Part shown: positions 11,971 through 25,460 of the stretch, piece after piece
How positions within the stretch are numbered: position 1 is the stretch's first letter
Layout: each line of letters begins with the position of its first letter
DNA from: Scatophagus argus
Taxonomy: Eukaryota > Chordata > Actinopteri > Scatophagidae
Length of the DNA stretch: 64,000 bases
Direction: 5' to 3'
Assembly: GCF_020382885.2 (NCBI RefSeq)
Contig: NC_058497.1
Location: forward strand, 19,708,330 to 19,772,329
Made by a program: the position numbers and the translations under genes
The notes under the pieces: model-generated
Told to the model about the DNA's origin: nothing
Databases searched by the model: none
The model's input: only the letters and a program-made list of their open reading frames with translations

Positions 11971-11990
11971 ACATTTTCAAACCAGGACAC

Positions 11991-12469
11991 TTTTGTTTGT
12001 TGTAATTTCACCAATATAATTAAAGCCCAGCACATGGCTTAAACCTGAATTATTAACCCCACGTGAATCATTTTAAAAACTCAAACTGAAGTGAGCCCTG
12101 AATTAGGAAATTGCATAGCTTGCTTTGCTCTATAAAAGCCACGCTGCAGGTAAAATAACATACCAACACAAGCCCGGTGTGTGTGTGTGTGTGTGTGTGC
12201 TCAGTATTCACAGCTCCAGCATCTCTCAGCTGTGACGGTGACTGATGAAAAACCCTGTACGCACAGTCAGACGATACCCACCTGCAGCTACGCTCTCCTT
12301 TCCTTTTAGCCCACAGTCACTGGTCTGTGCTGTGAATGATGCATTGTGGGATGAAATAAGATGCCGGCAGACAGGAGCTGGAGAAAAACGCTTGCAACAC
12401 ACGGGGAGGCTGCGGCTCAGCCAATGGCAGGATGCGGCATGCAGCAGAGGGGCGGGGAGCTGTCGGAGC
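11991..12469. other. dynll2 upstream region with TATA-like site and GT repeat
   Basis: Spacer between srsf1 and dynll2. It holds a TATAAAAG at 12131-12138, a GT dinucleotide run at 12177-12199, and a GC box-like ggggcgggg near 12450. Either the TATA-like site or the GC-box region could mark dynll2 transcription start. No coding sequence was recognised. Confidence 0.45.
12177..12199. repeat. (GT)n microsatellite
   Basis: About 11 perfect GT units about 1 kb upstream of the dynll2 start codon. Confidence 0.9.
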
Positions 12470-12625
12470 AGCACAGCAGAGAGCCAACCTACCTACATGC
12501 TTATTGTGTAAATCTTTAAAAAGCAATTAGCCGCAGCATCTTCTAAACCTCACCCCCCTGGCTGGGTGAAATACGTTTTTTTTAATTGTTTTGAAAGAAG
12601 TATTTTCAAGCGGCTCCAAGAAAAG
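12470..12625 (+). other. dynll2: dynll2 5' non-coding exon (putative)
   Basis: A GT donor (CCAAGAAAAG then gtgaga, at 12625/12626) follows a GC-richer stretch just downstream of a GC box. It would splice to the acceptor at 13139/13140, where the start-codon exon begins. The 5' limit is a guess. Confidence 0.4.
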
Positions 12626-13173
12626 GTGAGAAAACGTGGAGAAAAAAAAGAAAAAAAAAAGATTTGACTTGCATGTCTTGCCATATTTCTCATTCGACTT
12701 TCTGTTGTGATGGTGAGCTCTTTTACTGTGTGTCTTACTTCATCTGTATGTGGACAACAGCTGGCGAGCCTTCGCCCGAGCCGATCATTTGACAGCGTTT
12801 TGATAGTTTTGCTCTCTTGCCGCATAAGCTGCTTTCATCGAAAAGTGATTTTGCCAAGTATCGTAATTTAACTCCACCTGTATCAAGTTTCGCAGCCAAT
12901 CTATGCAACGCTCAGGCCATCGTGTGTAGTTTGAGAATAAAGATAGAAACACATGAGCGCAAGTTACTGATCTGGAATCAGTGCACACGAGAGAAAACGC
13001 GGTGCCAAACGGCCAGTCTTCTGCGTATGGCTGATGTTTGCGATGATCCGGCTGGCCTAAACCATCCCCATCACCACGTGCGGTGTTCATTTGCAGTGCG
13101 GTGCAGCCTGAGTGAACGTGCTCCTTCCTTCCTCGGCAGGCATCACCATCATCATCCTTCATCATCTTCAGCC

Positions 13174-14025
<852 letters not shown>

Positions 14026-14293
14026 GAAGGTTCTGATGGGTGTTGAGGAGTTTTTCTCCCTAAACCTAAATCGGAAATGCACTGGTGGCTGATGTCTCCC
14101 ATACACTAATAATGACATACCATAATGATGCAAAACCGGCCGTGCGCAATTGCATGGACTATACACTATTTAATATGTATGTTACAGTAAGTTTAATTTT
14201 TGATAGTTGCCATTTGAATGCAACTGAAGTAGTTTTTGTTGATGCCGTTAAATTCTAGGTTATAAAAGATTTCAACGTGGCCCTTGATTGTAT

Positions 14294-14299
14294 AATAAA
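14294..14299 (+). terminator. dynll2: proximal poly(A) signal of dynll2
   Basis: AATAAA 269 bases after the stop, followed within 30-40 bases by a GTGGTGCGTGCG element resembling a GU-rich downstream element. Confidence 0.5.
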
Positions 14300-15783
14300 G
14301 GAAAGCTTTAGAATGTAGTGGTGCGTGCGCTTTCCTTCACAAGTGGCATTTCCACACCGTTATGAGACTCCATCTGTGGTTTTAGATGGTAAAATCATAC
14401 TGCGTGCACCAGTTTAACAATTCATTATCAAGATTTTAATGTGTGATCATGAAAAGTTATGGTTTATGGGGCAAAATAGTCGAATGAGTTACTACACGGC
14501 CTCCTTTGGTGTCGAGGAGAACATACAGCATGAGTTTGCTTTATTACTGCTGTGGTACTAGTTAAAAATGAATATTTTTTTTTGTCTGTAGATGCAGGTA
14601 CAAAACCTTTAGCATCCTCAATTTGGATTTAAAAAGAAATCCCCAACACACGTGAAACTTTAGCAGCCGCTCTCAGAAAAAGATGTCACGACATCCAACA
14701 CACTTGACGCTCTGGAACAAACACGAGTCAGTGTAAGCATTTCCAGGGATGTTTTGTTTGCTCTTACAATTTTCACTGTGAGGGACAATAGAGCAAATAA
14801 AGCTCACATACACAGACCTTAGCCTGTAATGTCCGAGTTACAACACTACCGACTGGTTACCAAAATTTCCTGACTCGCCTGCCTAGATTGCAGTCTTAAA
14901 ATCCTGTGTTTCTGCATGTTTTGAGGATAATAATCATAATTTCTTTTTACTGTCACCAGACACAAACAGAAGCTCATCTTGAAGCTAAATGATTTAACTG
15001 TCATTTTGAGTATGTAGATATTGGACTGAGCCGACGTGTGTGCGTGTTGTCCCAGTAATTGCTATAAAGAAGCGTTAGGATGGTGATTTAGCTAAAAAAA
15101 AAACAAACAAAAAAAAAAACACCTGCAGTCAACTCCACCAAGGCTACCAATGCCCTTGTGTTTCAGGTGGTTGTGTCATCTTGTAAGGCTTGTGATACTT
15201 TTGAGTTGCATTAACCCCCAACCTTTATTTTGGTTTGCATTGCCAGTATACTGCCAGACATGCAGGAAAGACAAAGCGTTTGGAGTTGGGACTTGTTAAA
15301 GCAGCTGTCTAGCACACTGATTTGGGGTTTTTGTTTTGTCATGTAAGTATAATTAGTTTGAAATGGCAATGCACAGTGTTTGGATTCTGTTGAAACGTGT
15401 TCTTTGGGAGGGCAGATTGGAGGGATTTAGTCCATAGAGTTGGAGGACGCTGCACATTTCTCGCTAAAGACTGAGTGTTTACTCAGTTTTCCTCTCCCAT
15501 AATCCAACAGTGGGTGAAATGTGTATGTCTCAAGTGCTAGCTTGAATAGACAGTGTGTTGGCGGGAAGTCTTCCTAACTATTGTCAATGTAAACTGGTTT
15601 AGTATTGTTTTCCTCTGGCATGTATTTTTGCTGTGTATATGTAGGAGTCGTTCCAATGCTGTTAAATTTGCACAAAACGTGTGCCTGTCATTGCTCTCTA
15701 CTGTAACCGGCTTGAGTACAATTGCACTTCATTAGAATTATCCAGTGGGTTGCTACAGAACCAAAATCACATAAACTCGATGA

Positions 15784-15789
15784 AATAAA
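15784..15789 (+). terminator. dynll2: distal poly(A) signal of dynll2
   Basis: AATAAA followed by a T/G-rich stretch (ctgtggccttttgttttgt) about 35 bases on. It would give a 3' UTR of about 1.8 kb. Confidence 0.45.
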
Positions 15790-15810
15790 AATTAATTGTT
15801 GACTTATTAC

Positions 15811-16185
15811 TCTGTGGCCTTTTGTTTTGTCATAGAGAACATTAGTTTATTGGTAAATCAATCAATCAATCAACATTTTGGACAATTCATGGTTCACCTT
15901 AAGGAAGTAGCATTTGTTTTGTTTTGGTTTTTTACCAGGAGTTGGGAGAAAATATTGATGCTAATTATTCATTATTTATTATTGTTTATAATTATTTATT
16001 ATTCCGTACTGTAAACAGGAAGCTACCATCAGCAGTTGAATCAGCCTAAAGGTAAAATAGATGTTCTTTTTATCCCAGTTTGAATGCTAAGCGAACCAAC
16101 TGCTAGCTGTAGCTTTATATTTAAGATTTAAACTGTTATCTGTTCCAAGGTAAGAAATCTGCCAAGCAGAGTCTCTGAATCTCAC
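15811..16185. other. intergenic spacer, AT-rich
   Basis: Contains an ATTATT-rich low-complexity run at about 15963-16005. The segment near 16080-16130 (ctgctagctgtagctttatat) resembles the inner part of the dispersed repeat that follows. No gene was seen. Confidence 0.45.
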
Positions 16186-16345
16186 CAAATCTCCAGCTGT
16201 TTCCAGTTTTTTGTGCTAAGCTAGGCTAATAAGCTGCTTGTGCCAGCTTCATGAGATCTGAGACTGCAGACTTGTGCTATTCTCCTCTCGCTCTTAGCAA
16301 GAAAGTGAATGAGTGTGTTTTCCAAAATGTAAAACCATTACTTTA
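16186..16345 (-). repeat. diverged copy of a dispersed 'TTAGCTTAGC' teleost repeat (minus)
   Basis: On the minus strand this reads acattttggaaaacacac, then a 'gagatctcatgaagctgg' region, then cctagcttagcac and actggaaacagctgg. The same order of words occurs in the copies at 32400, 32603, 33222 (inverted) and 46023. I recognise it as a common percomorph non-coding repeat but cannot give its class with certainty. Confidence 0.5.
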
Positions 16346-19300
16346 TAGCGAGGCTACGTAACTTTTGCCCAATAGCACTTCCAAAAACAACAATTATGTC
16401 AAATGGTGACAAATGCTAAATTGTAGTGAAACCCCAGTAGAGAAGAGTGTTAAAGGCAGGGAAATGATCCTGTCATGCCAGCTACACAACAACATCAGTG
16501 TTAAATTTGCTAATTTCAGCCAGAATTGGGTGCTTTTCCCCATTTTCATAGGCAAATCGGATATCTTTGAGTTTTTGACTGCCACATAAAATGCTCTGTT
16601 GTCTATTTTCTGAATTTTTTTGCCAGGCCTACCAATAAAATTGCTTAATGTACACATAATTAAACAGATTATTAGTTGTCTCTTGACTCGGTGTTCGTTG
16701 TGATAATGTGAGTATGTATTATTGAAGCCGTTACAATCACCTGAAAGTTCCTCATATTTACAGATGACACTAGTGCACTTTCTGCAAGAGGCTCACTGGA
16801 ACTACAGGTTCAAAACAGGCTAAAACTCTGAGACATTATACTTTTATTGTTTTTTTTTTTTGCTAGTTGTTCAGTTTAAGTGACAAATGTGTATAAACAT
16901 ACCAACTATGTCAACAATTGAAGCAAAAGAGACAGGAAATCCATTCCTTTTAAGCTGACTGAGGAAATCAACAGAAGCACATACCACATAGGTACTCATT
17001 TTTATGTGTTGAAGGTGCGCTCACAAAGTGTGTCTGCAGTGTTGGATTTATCTCAGGTTTACTCCAAACAGCTGAAGCTCAAGTGGTCTCGTGTGAAAAA
17101 CAGTGCATGGCAACAAGTGTGAGACCTTCACTCAGGGATGAGGAGGTCGAACTACGCAACTGTGACGTCAGCGGCTGCACTGTTGTGCTGGTTTGCCGAG
17201 AGACTCATCTGAGTGATTCACAGGTGCTGCGTTCAAGTCATGTTAGACTTGACCATGAAAATGACTGCACTGCACTGATTTTTCTTTCACTGTTGGAGTT
17301 TTGAAAAATATGAGTGGCCAGCAAGCCGGAACTGTGAAAAATAAACAAAGATGCTTTCAGTTGCACTATGGGAAATGTAGGATCCAGCTTTTTTGGAGGT
17401 AGAAGTCATGATATCTCATCTTCTGCAATGTTTTTTTTTTTAATGCGTCTTTCACAAGCTGCCCAACATTATGGAAGTAAAATGCTAATATGAAGGGATA
17501 CCACTTAAAATCTGGAGTAATGCAAATCATACTTCTGAGCTACATTCAGACTCATCAGTTTTCTGTTTTTTCCCCAAGTTGTTGCATCCCAATCCTTTTA
17601 AGAATTGTTTTTGTTTTGTTTAAATGCTAAATCGGCCGAAAAGCAAACCAGCACTTGTGTACCTGTGGCTCATGGCTGCAGACGACAAGCAGGAGCACAA
17701 GCTGAACCTCAGCTTCAACCCAAAGATTATGTGTCAGGATCTGGGCTGATGTAATGGGATGCATTACAATGTGATGTAAAAGTAGAAAAACCTTAGGCTT
17801 TACTTGAAATCGTGACTGCAGTACAGCCTACAATATGGGCAAGACTGGAGATATTTTGTGCTTTTTCATTGTCGTGGCTGTTGTTTTCTCATTGAGACGA
17901 ATCTACAGGTGTATTGAGTGTCTCTGACGTAATGCTGTCGGTTTGTGTTTTAGTTACGTGACGTCTGCAAGTAGAAATCTGTTGAAACGAGAGCACGCAG
18001 AGCCGGCAGAGTTGAGAAAGCAGACAAATTAGAGGACAAGTGGCTGATGAATAATTTCTAGAGACAGACTGAGGTCAAAGTGAGCGAAACAAGATACCCC
18101 GTGGAGTTAACTGGAACACTTTGTCTGAATATTAGAAAATGCTTTTTGCAATTCTCATCTCAACATAGCTTTGTAGCTGAAAAATGATTTCTTTTAACAC
18201 AGTAATGTCCTGGGACTTGGTTGCTGCTCCCTTTAGTGAGAAATAAATATTGAATTCTGACTGATCTGCTTGTTTCACAGACAAACTGAATAATATAAAA
18301 AGCACGATGTATCATAATGCTCTCGTGTATTCGCTCACATTTTAAAGAGAAGCGTTTCAGAGGCTTGTCTTCTCTTTTACCGAACATCCACTGATGCTTC
18401 ACACTCTTGTTTTTCCCATCAGTCTCTCCTCCCCCCACATACCTGCCTGATTTTCTTTTACACTATAGCCTCTGGCTGCCTTCATCCATCTTCCCACATG
18501 GAGCTGTAATTCATGAGCTCATTCACTCATTCACATGTAGACCACACAGATAAGTGACCAGATGAAGAAGTGAACCCATGCTGCTTGGAAGTTTTCACAT
18601 ACACATTATGGATGTACAGGTTTGAACGTTACATCATGTAGATGTTACCAAAAAAATTCAGTTTATGTCTCTGAATTGTGGTGTTTAAACTTACAACAAA
18701 TGATAATATGCATTATCAGATGTCAGATGACCAGATGGTCACTTTATAATGGCATTAAAGTTCAAATCCAGCTGCATCTCATACTGTTCAGTTTCCATCA
18801 TACTGAGACATTAAGTATTCAAGTCCAGATCTCTGAATGATCTTAAAAAAGATCCTTTTAGTGCATCATATTTTTATCCAAATGCTCTGAAATGGCTGTA
18901 TTCAGCCCCTCACATGTCCCTTGAAAAACATTTTAATAACCTGAAAATACCCTCCTGTTTTGTTCGAAGCTCAGCTTTCATTGATGTGGTGAATGTTTGT
19001 GCTCTGCAGATGCCTCATAGACTGAAATGACCAGTGGGCGGACTTAACACTGGCATATCAAAGAGGCAAATGACTCAGACTCAAACAGCAGTTATGTTGA
19101 TAAAAAGAAAAGGGGGAAAAAAGTGCCACATGAATATGCTAATAGTGGCAACTGGACACACTGGCCTGAATGGCATCGTGTGTAGGTTGAAGTACATGTT
19201 TTTATTGACTGGGCAGATCATTTCTGAATGCGTCACTGCATGAAAATCCTTAAAAATGAAAATATGTTCCTCTACACTCATGACTGCTGTGTGTTTAGTG

Positions 19301-22225
19301 GATGGAGGAGAGAAGTATTTGTTATTTCTTTGTTTATTCCAAAGACACGTGAGGATCTTTTAACATTTTCAGGGGAAGGATACAGATATGAGAATTAACA
19401 CGTCCCTGCTTTATCCTCCCTTTGTATACTCTGTGGCTTTCCATTGGACGTGTCAATGCTGCACAGCTGTAGAAATAGACACATATACTCCTCCACATAA
19501 ACTGACCTGCATACATTTTTAGCTAGATGTCTCCCTGTTTCAAACCTGAACAAACTGAGTTCATACTCAGTATTTACATATTTACTGGCTAAACCTGAAT
19601 GACACAGCATTTTTTCATTCTCCTTACATAATATACATTACTGCATTCTAACCATTAAACAGTATTACATAACCGTTTGTCCTTATACAGTGAAACCGTC
19701 ATGCATAGAGCTTTACAGTAAAATACAGTATGTAGAAAGCTTAGATTAAAAGACAGACTGATAGATATCCAACAGTCCAGACAAATTAAATTGGGCAGTT
19801 TGTCCCTTGGTTGTTCTTTAAGCAAAGAAAAGACCAAATGAGATATATTTAATTTTAGTTCTTATGATTAAAATGAATTTGTTTAGAAGATTGTGTAAAG
19901 TTTATTAATCTTGATAATTTGGACTGACCGATCAGAAATGCTTATTTAGTCCTGAGTTTGGTTTGGTGTACTTCCACGGTGTTGCCACAAGAGGGAAACC
20001 TTTCTCTTCATGAGAGATCTCTCTTTTTCTTTATAATCCACTTATTGCTTTTGATATGAATACAGCAGCCAATTGGATCACTATTCAAGTAAAGTTTGGC
20101 AATGCTTTCTAAAATCAACATTGCACTGATAGTTATAAAATGACATCACAAGCTGTATAATACTTATGAGACAATTATTAGGTGTTAAATTAATTTTAAA
20201 ATGTTTACCTTTCACAACTCCACGTGTTATGGATATAAAAGTTCATTTGATGAGTTGATCAAAATACTGAGAAATAAGAAAGAAAAGCAAGTAAATAAGA
20301 AAAAAAAATTAAATGCCCACTGTTCAGTACAGAATGCGTAGTATTGCTCATGCTATGTTAGCATATTTCAACTAATGAATTTCCAGTGACTTAAAGGAAT
20401 CTATCACTCACTATTAACATTTCACCTAATGATTGACTGACTTTACAAAAGTAAAAAAAAAAGAATATCTTAATGGAAGAAAAAAAATTTATTCCTGTAT
20501 GTCTTCAGAACTTCAGTGTTCCTTCATGAGTGTTTGCATGCAGACAGTCTGTGCTTTGTCCTTGCATGGGGCACCCAGAGGTGATTTGGTTCATAAATGA
20601 TGGCGTCCGGTTTGCTTTGCTGCACCCGAGAGCAGTTTGTTCTAATGGTTTCCTCTGAATGGAGCCAAACCATGGAGGTTTACATTGCAATAGAAGAAGT
20701 TCCTGAAGCAGTCACCCCGTGCAGTTTCACTCAGGTATCGGTCATATGCCATTAGGCTCATTAATAGAGCCACTCATCTGCGAGAAGGTATTTTATTGTG
20801 ACTGTTGGCATTACAATGTAGACATAAAATTCATCAGAGTGGCTAAAATTGCAGGAGAGCACTATGACAAAGCCTACATAGAAAGAAACATAAGCAAACA
20901 AGTACATAACACTTAAAGTCACCACATCTTGGCAAACATCTCGCATGACTAAGTGAGGAGCAGGTTAAAGGTTGAAATGGCTGCCTTTCAAGAGCCGCTA
21001 TATTTTTATGATCTTGTCCGCACATACACTACTGGAAAGACATAAAGCAAATATTCTCACTGGAAAACGCCACTGAACGCCATCATTCCTAAATCAAATG
21101 TGACCATGTGTTCAGGAGTTTTGCAGTGATATGTGGTGGAGTCAGCCTCATTGTGAAAGAAAAACCTGGTTTCTGTTGACCTAAAATCATCATTCTCACT
21201 CCCACAAACCACCTTATCTGAGCCAAACCCTTTATGGACCATCACCTCGTAATCCTGCACCTTTACTACCCCCACTATGCGCTGCTGTCAAGGATAAGGT
21301 AATCAGCTTATCATAAAGACATGATTTATAAAACTTGTATGCAGTAAGGGCATCTCAATGATTCAGACCTTCTTTCATATGTTAAGAAGAAGCGGTCTTG
21401 ATTCTTCTTATCTTGTGTGACTAAATCATGAAACATAAGACTTTCTTTCATTCAGAAGACCTTAATGTCAGAGCAGTTTGGAAACCAAACTTGTTCCACA
21501 TCTTGTTAATTTACCTGAACAAGCAGGGTAAGGAAGGAAGACAATGAGACTTGTTTCGGTATGTTCTCGCCTTATCTCAGATCATATCCCAGCACTGAAG
21601 GCATGTGATGTTGGGCAATAGGGCCGTAAAAAAGGGCAACTCTTTATGAGAGAGACTGTGAAACTCTGGCTTCACTGATTTGGCTCAGTGCAGGGGGGGC
21701 TTCTGCAAAAAAATAAAAAAAATCTGCTGTAACCGACATTTTGTCAAAATCTTCAAGTGGGACTTTCTGTCTCTGGAGAGAAATTAACCTTTTGGCAATG
21801 CAGCTATGTCTCTTTTAGTTGTTGTATTAGAGCAAATATTTGAGTCTGGAGGCAAGACAAGATGGCATGAGGAATTAACAAAATGAAGCAAAATGAAAAT
21901 CACACAAAACATTTATTTTGAAAAGATATTTGGTAACTTTCAAATATCAAGCAAGTTGTCCTGTATGTTTTCTTTGAGATGACAGAGTAATCAATACTTA
22001 ATATGTATGTTTTGTGTCAATACTTATTTAGATACTATTTTGCGTTGCATTGAGATCACAAGGACGACATAACTTTGAATACTGAAGCTTTTTTTCTATT
22101 CCATTTTTTTCTTTTTTGCATTTATTATGCAGATGAAGAATTATTATTTATTATTATTTCTGCATGAGCAAAAAGTAGGAGACAATACCATTTCTATTTC
22201 ATTTTATGTTGTTTTTTTTTCTTTT
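16346..22225. other. intergenic region, nothing firmly recognised
   Basis: About 5.9 kb of AT-rich spacer downstream of dynll2. It holds poly-T runs (for example 16850-16861) and short open frames with no family resemblance or splice context. No RNA gene, long tandem repeat or clear coding exon was found. Confidence 0.4.
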
Positions 22226-22239
22226 TGGCTAGCTTATAA

Positions 22240-22342
22240 CATCCAGGTTTTTAGCTTAGCTTAGCCGAGCTCAGCTTAGTTTAGTTAAGTTTAGTTCAAT
22301 TCAGTTTAACTTATCTTAGCTTACTGTGGGGGGGGGGGGGGG
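22240..22342. repeat. degenerate TTAGC/TTAGT pentamer array ending in a G15 run
   Basis: From about 22250 to 22325 the sequence is an imperfect array of ttagc, ttagt, ttaac and similar 5-mers. It is followed by 15 consecutive G at 22328-22342. A G run of this length is G-quadruplex-prone and also prone to sequencing error. Confidence 0.65.
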
Positions 22343-22641
22343 TATGGATAGTTGTGGGGACAAAAATTAAAAAAAAAAATAAATCACATTGTGAGGACCC
22401 GTCTTACTTATGGGGACAAAACACAAGTCTCCACAAACTAAATCATTAAATGTTAGGGTGAAGATTGCTTTAAGGCTAGCTTGAGGTTAGGGATAGGTTA
22501 AGGTAAGGGTTAGGATTAGGCAAGTAATGTTTATTGTTGCGGTTAGGTTGTGGTTAAGCCTCTAGGAAATTAATTTAACTCTATGTAATGTCCGCAAAAG
22601 TGATGGAAACATGACTGTGTGTGTGTGTGTGTGTGTGTGTG
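22343..22641 (+). repeat. dispersed teleost repeat with 'GTGAGGACC...GGGGACAAAA', TTAGGG-like core and (GT)n end
   Basis: Ordered elements are tggggacaaaaatt, ttgtgaggacccg, ggggacaaaacac, a core of diverged GGTTAGGG/GGTTAAGG words (about 22455-22560), gtaatgtccgcaaaagtgatg, and a perfect GT run at 22615-22641. The same arrangement is a frequent fish repeat that often ends in a GT microsatellite. Its mobilisation class is not known to me. The TTAGGG-like words are degenerate, so this is not telomeric DNA. Confidence 0.6.
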
Positions 22642-23424
22642 AAGAAGGCGTGGGGGGTGTTGGGAGGGGGGGTCATCTCAGGGGGTTGGTCAGGGAGTTC
22701 GGGGGCTGAGGAAGTCACACAGGCAGAGGACACTGATACAGGCGGTGGGACTGTGCAGTCACCATGTCTCAATCTACAAACTGACCTTGCATGACTGACC
22801 CTGGGCACTAGCTAATGGCCCCCAATTACAGTTTCTCTGTCCTCCAGAAAGCAGCCAGTGTGGCGTGACCCTTTGAGATGAGTCTTCCTAGCAAATACAC
22901 AGCTGCAGCTGACATGTTTAGAAAGCCATACACCTTAATTTTGTGTTCATTATATTCCAAAGTGAGAATCAAATTTTTATTTTTTTTTTTGCTTTAAATA
23001 TTTTCTTCCCCGTACCTGGCTTGTTTCTGTTGAAACCTGAAGATTATTCAGCAGTGTGAGCCTGTAGTCTATGTTGAAATCTAGATGAGGGTGGGAAAAG
23101 AGCCAAGAGAGAGGGTCCGAGGTGGAAAGGTCAAACTGATGTTTCACCGTGAAGTCAGAGAGGGACATTTTTTTCCGACAGGATGCCTCCTGTGGTCAGG
23201 GTTAATGTGGTGTTGAAGGGACAGAGATGTGCAGATGAATTAATTTTAGGGATGAGCAGAGGAGCGTGGAAACAAGGGTCCAGAGTCCACGGGTGGAGTA
23301 GCGGGAGGAGGGGTGGTGGCTTTGAAAAATGGGTTTCTGAGTACAGATCTTAGGTAGATCAAGTTCTGAAAATGAACCACCTGTACAAAGATTGAGTGTT
23401 TGCAGTACACCAGTTGTTTCCATC
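22642..23424. other. intergenic spacer, nothing recognised
   Basis: A purine-rich, G-rich stretch at 22641-22700 is followed by ordinary AT-rich spacer. Minus-strand open frames near 22581-22808 and 23202-23470 carry no recognisable domain. Confidence 0.4.
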
Positions 23425-23975
23425 CTTTCTTTGTTGAGTTGTGACCTCTCATATTGTGAGCTATGAGCAATTAAACCAAAATGTCATTTAGTCAACTTGG
23501 TATACGTATTCATGTTCCCCAGAGGATGAATCTTAATGATGCTGGTAATCCAGGAGGTCAGATTTTTATCTTGTGAATTACCTGACTATCTACTGGGTGA
23601 ATTGGCACAATTTTGTACAGACATTTTAGCATTCATTACCAGATGGTGTATCTTTGATTATTTCAACCCTCTTTCTTTTCCTCTAGTGCCACCATGATGG
23701 TGGATATTTGTGGTCTTAAGTCAAATGTCTTGACAGCTGTTGGGAGGATTGCAATCTGGACAGTTTGTGATAACTTTGATGGTCTCTCAACTTTTCTATT
23801 CATCTGATGCTTTTATTTATCACAGAATACCTGAAAAATGAGTGATATCCCACCAGCGTTGGCTGTACTTTGTGTTAAGTGCTAATTAACCAATATTAGC
23901 ATCTAGCTCAAAGCACTGCGCTGTTTCAAAGAACAACCAAATACTAGCATGGCTGCAGACTCTAGTCTCGTTTCT
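23425..23975 (+). repeat. dispersed teleost repeat with internal sub-repeats
   Basis: Key words in order are ccccagaggatgaatctta (23518), attggcacaattttgtacag (23602), cctctagtgccaccatgatg (23681), a diverged second round of the same words, ctgtactttgtgttaagtgc (23863), ttagcatctagctcaaagca (23897) and atggctgcagactctagtct (23949). This order matches a very common percomorph interspersed repeat built of about 100-bp sub-units. The copy is strongly diverged. Confidence 0.6.
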
Positions 23976-25239
23976 CTCGCTTGTTTCCTGTGGAAGATTT
24001 TCAAGGCCTGAATATCTGAAAGTGTGCCATCTTTCACATGAAATAGACGCAAAATTCAGAGAAAACTTAACAAATATTTGGGGAACAGAAAGTTTTGTTT
24101 CTTATCATCTCTTTGATTATCTTTTGACCTCTCAGCTTAAGTTTATTATGTATCTTCTGCAGAATAATTCATTAGATTTGATCAAAAATGACCAAAATAA
24201 CATAAACAGGATATAAAGCAGCTTTTGAAGGTTTTGGTTTTGGACCAGAGAGTAATAGCTGATGACTATATAAAGGTGGTAACTGTAGGTGCTTTTAGCA
24301 GTCACAAGAGGGTTAAGACAGACGCTATGGTTGACTGAGTGTGAAGCTTTTCTCTTTACTCATGAAATAATAGATAACTTGGGTTCCACATCAAGTGGCA
24401 CAGGGCCAGAATCTTAATTGTTCAAAAGCTGACTTAAATAAGCAAAGTAGATTCAGAGGAGCTCCGGTGAGACCTTTCATATCAAAGTTCATGTTTACAG
24501 TTAAAACAGGTTACAAGCCAATGAAAGACTGGAGCTTATCATGACAAGATGACAGTTGTGACCACAGATGAACCTGAGACATTTGTGTCACTAGTTAGGT
24601 GATATTAGGTATTTCCAGCATTTTTTTTCTTGAAGAAACTGTTATTTGTAGTTGGTTATTTCTCCTCATTTTACTGTTTAAAAGAAGTAGAATAACTGCA
24701 TGGGTACTTTTACATCTTTATCTTACATCAAACCTTCAGGCAGGATGAAAAGCGTTACTGTAGCTGCCTTGACAATGATCCCATTTAGCTCCCTTGCAGT
24801 GAAGTCACACCAACATTGATCTGTGCATGAGGTAAAGGGAAATGTGCTGATGCCTTGCACATGTGGTTATACATTAACTGTTAACAAAAGTAAGAAAGAA
24901 AGAAAGAAAGAAAAAGAGCCCATAGACTTAGACAGATAACCTGCTACTGCATCTGTCAGACCAGGCAAATAAAGTGCTGACCGAAAAAATAATCTTGACA
25001 CTAAAGGTCACTGTTGCTACTGTCACATTTTCATGTTATTGGTGTGTTTATGACCAAAATAAAAATATACGGGTGTCTGATAGTGGCAGGAGAGAGAAAG
25101 GATATTCCACTCATAAATTTAATTGTCTTTAAAATATCTTTTTAAAGAGGAAGAGATGGATTTGAATAGCCTCATAACAGCCCACCTCTAACTCCTGTGC
25201 TTTGTGTTTGTTAACTTAAATTTAATTCACAATGAATTA
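23976..25239. other. intergenic spacer with (GAAA)n
   Basis: AT-rich spacer with a GAAA tetranucleotide run at 24892-24915. No gene or further repeat was recognised. Confidence 0.4.
24892..24915. repeat. (GAAA)n microsatellite
   Basis: Five to six near-perfect GAAA units. Confidence 0.8.
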
Positions 25240-25460
25240 TTTTATCAATCAGTTGGCCAGTTCAATTCCTTGGACCCAGGATAAATCTTGGTGCACTTGC
25301 CCCTCATTGTGCCTCCCTCACTGCCACCACTGAGTTGCCCTTGAGCAAGGCCATCAACTCCAGCTGCTGCAGTGGGGATTTTCATTGGTCAGCAGATCCA
25401 GCTGTGGTTGTACCGGGCTTCCAGATTTGAATGTGTGTAAGTGTGTGAAAGGGATCAGGA
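25240..25460 (+). repeat. SINE-like dispersed repeat, diverged
   Basis: It begins with a box B-like ggccagttcaattcc, continues to gttgcccttgagcaaggc and caactccagctgctgcagtg, and ends aatgtgtgtaagtgtgtgaa. These words in this order are typical of a tRNA-derived fish SINE. Box A is not clear, so the 5' end is missing or decayed. Confidence 0.55.

Larger units (their letters stand above)
10610..11990 (+). other. srsf1: srsf1 3' UTR with candidate regulated intron
   Basis: Long 3' UTR after the srsf1 stop. It contains a C-rich tract (10752-10810), a candidate intron from 10742 (G then gtatgt) to 11038 (CTTCCTTTAG), an internal AATAAA at 11070-11075, and a final AATAAA at 11965-11970. A non-repetitive block near 11575-11720 looks unusually complex for a UTR and may be a conserved element. 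The end point is inferred from the last poly(A) signal. Confidence 0.65.
14026..15810 (+). other. dynll2: dynll2 long 3' UTR (putative)
   Basis: Non-coding sequence after the dynll2 stop with two AATAAA signals, 14294-14299 and 15784-15789. Mammalian DYNLL2 has a multi-kilobase 3' UTR, so the distal signal is plausible. An A-rich run with two C interruptions sits at 15094-15119. No other gene was seen here. Confidence 0.5.

Noticed and set aside
22455-22560. Interstitial telomeric repeat
   Set aside because: TTAGGG words are too degenerate and irregular, and they sit inside a dispersed repeat.
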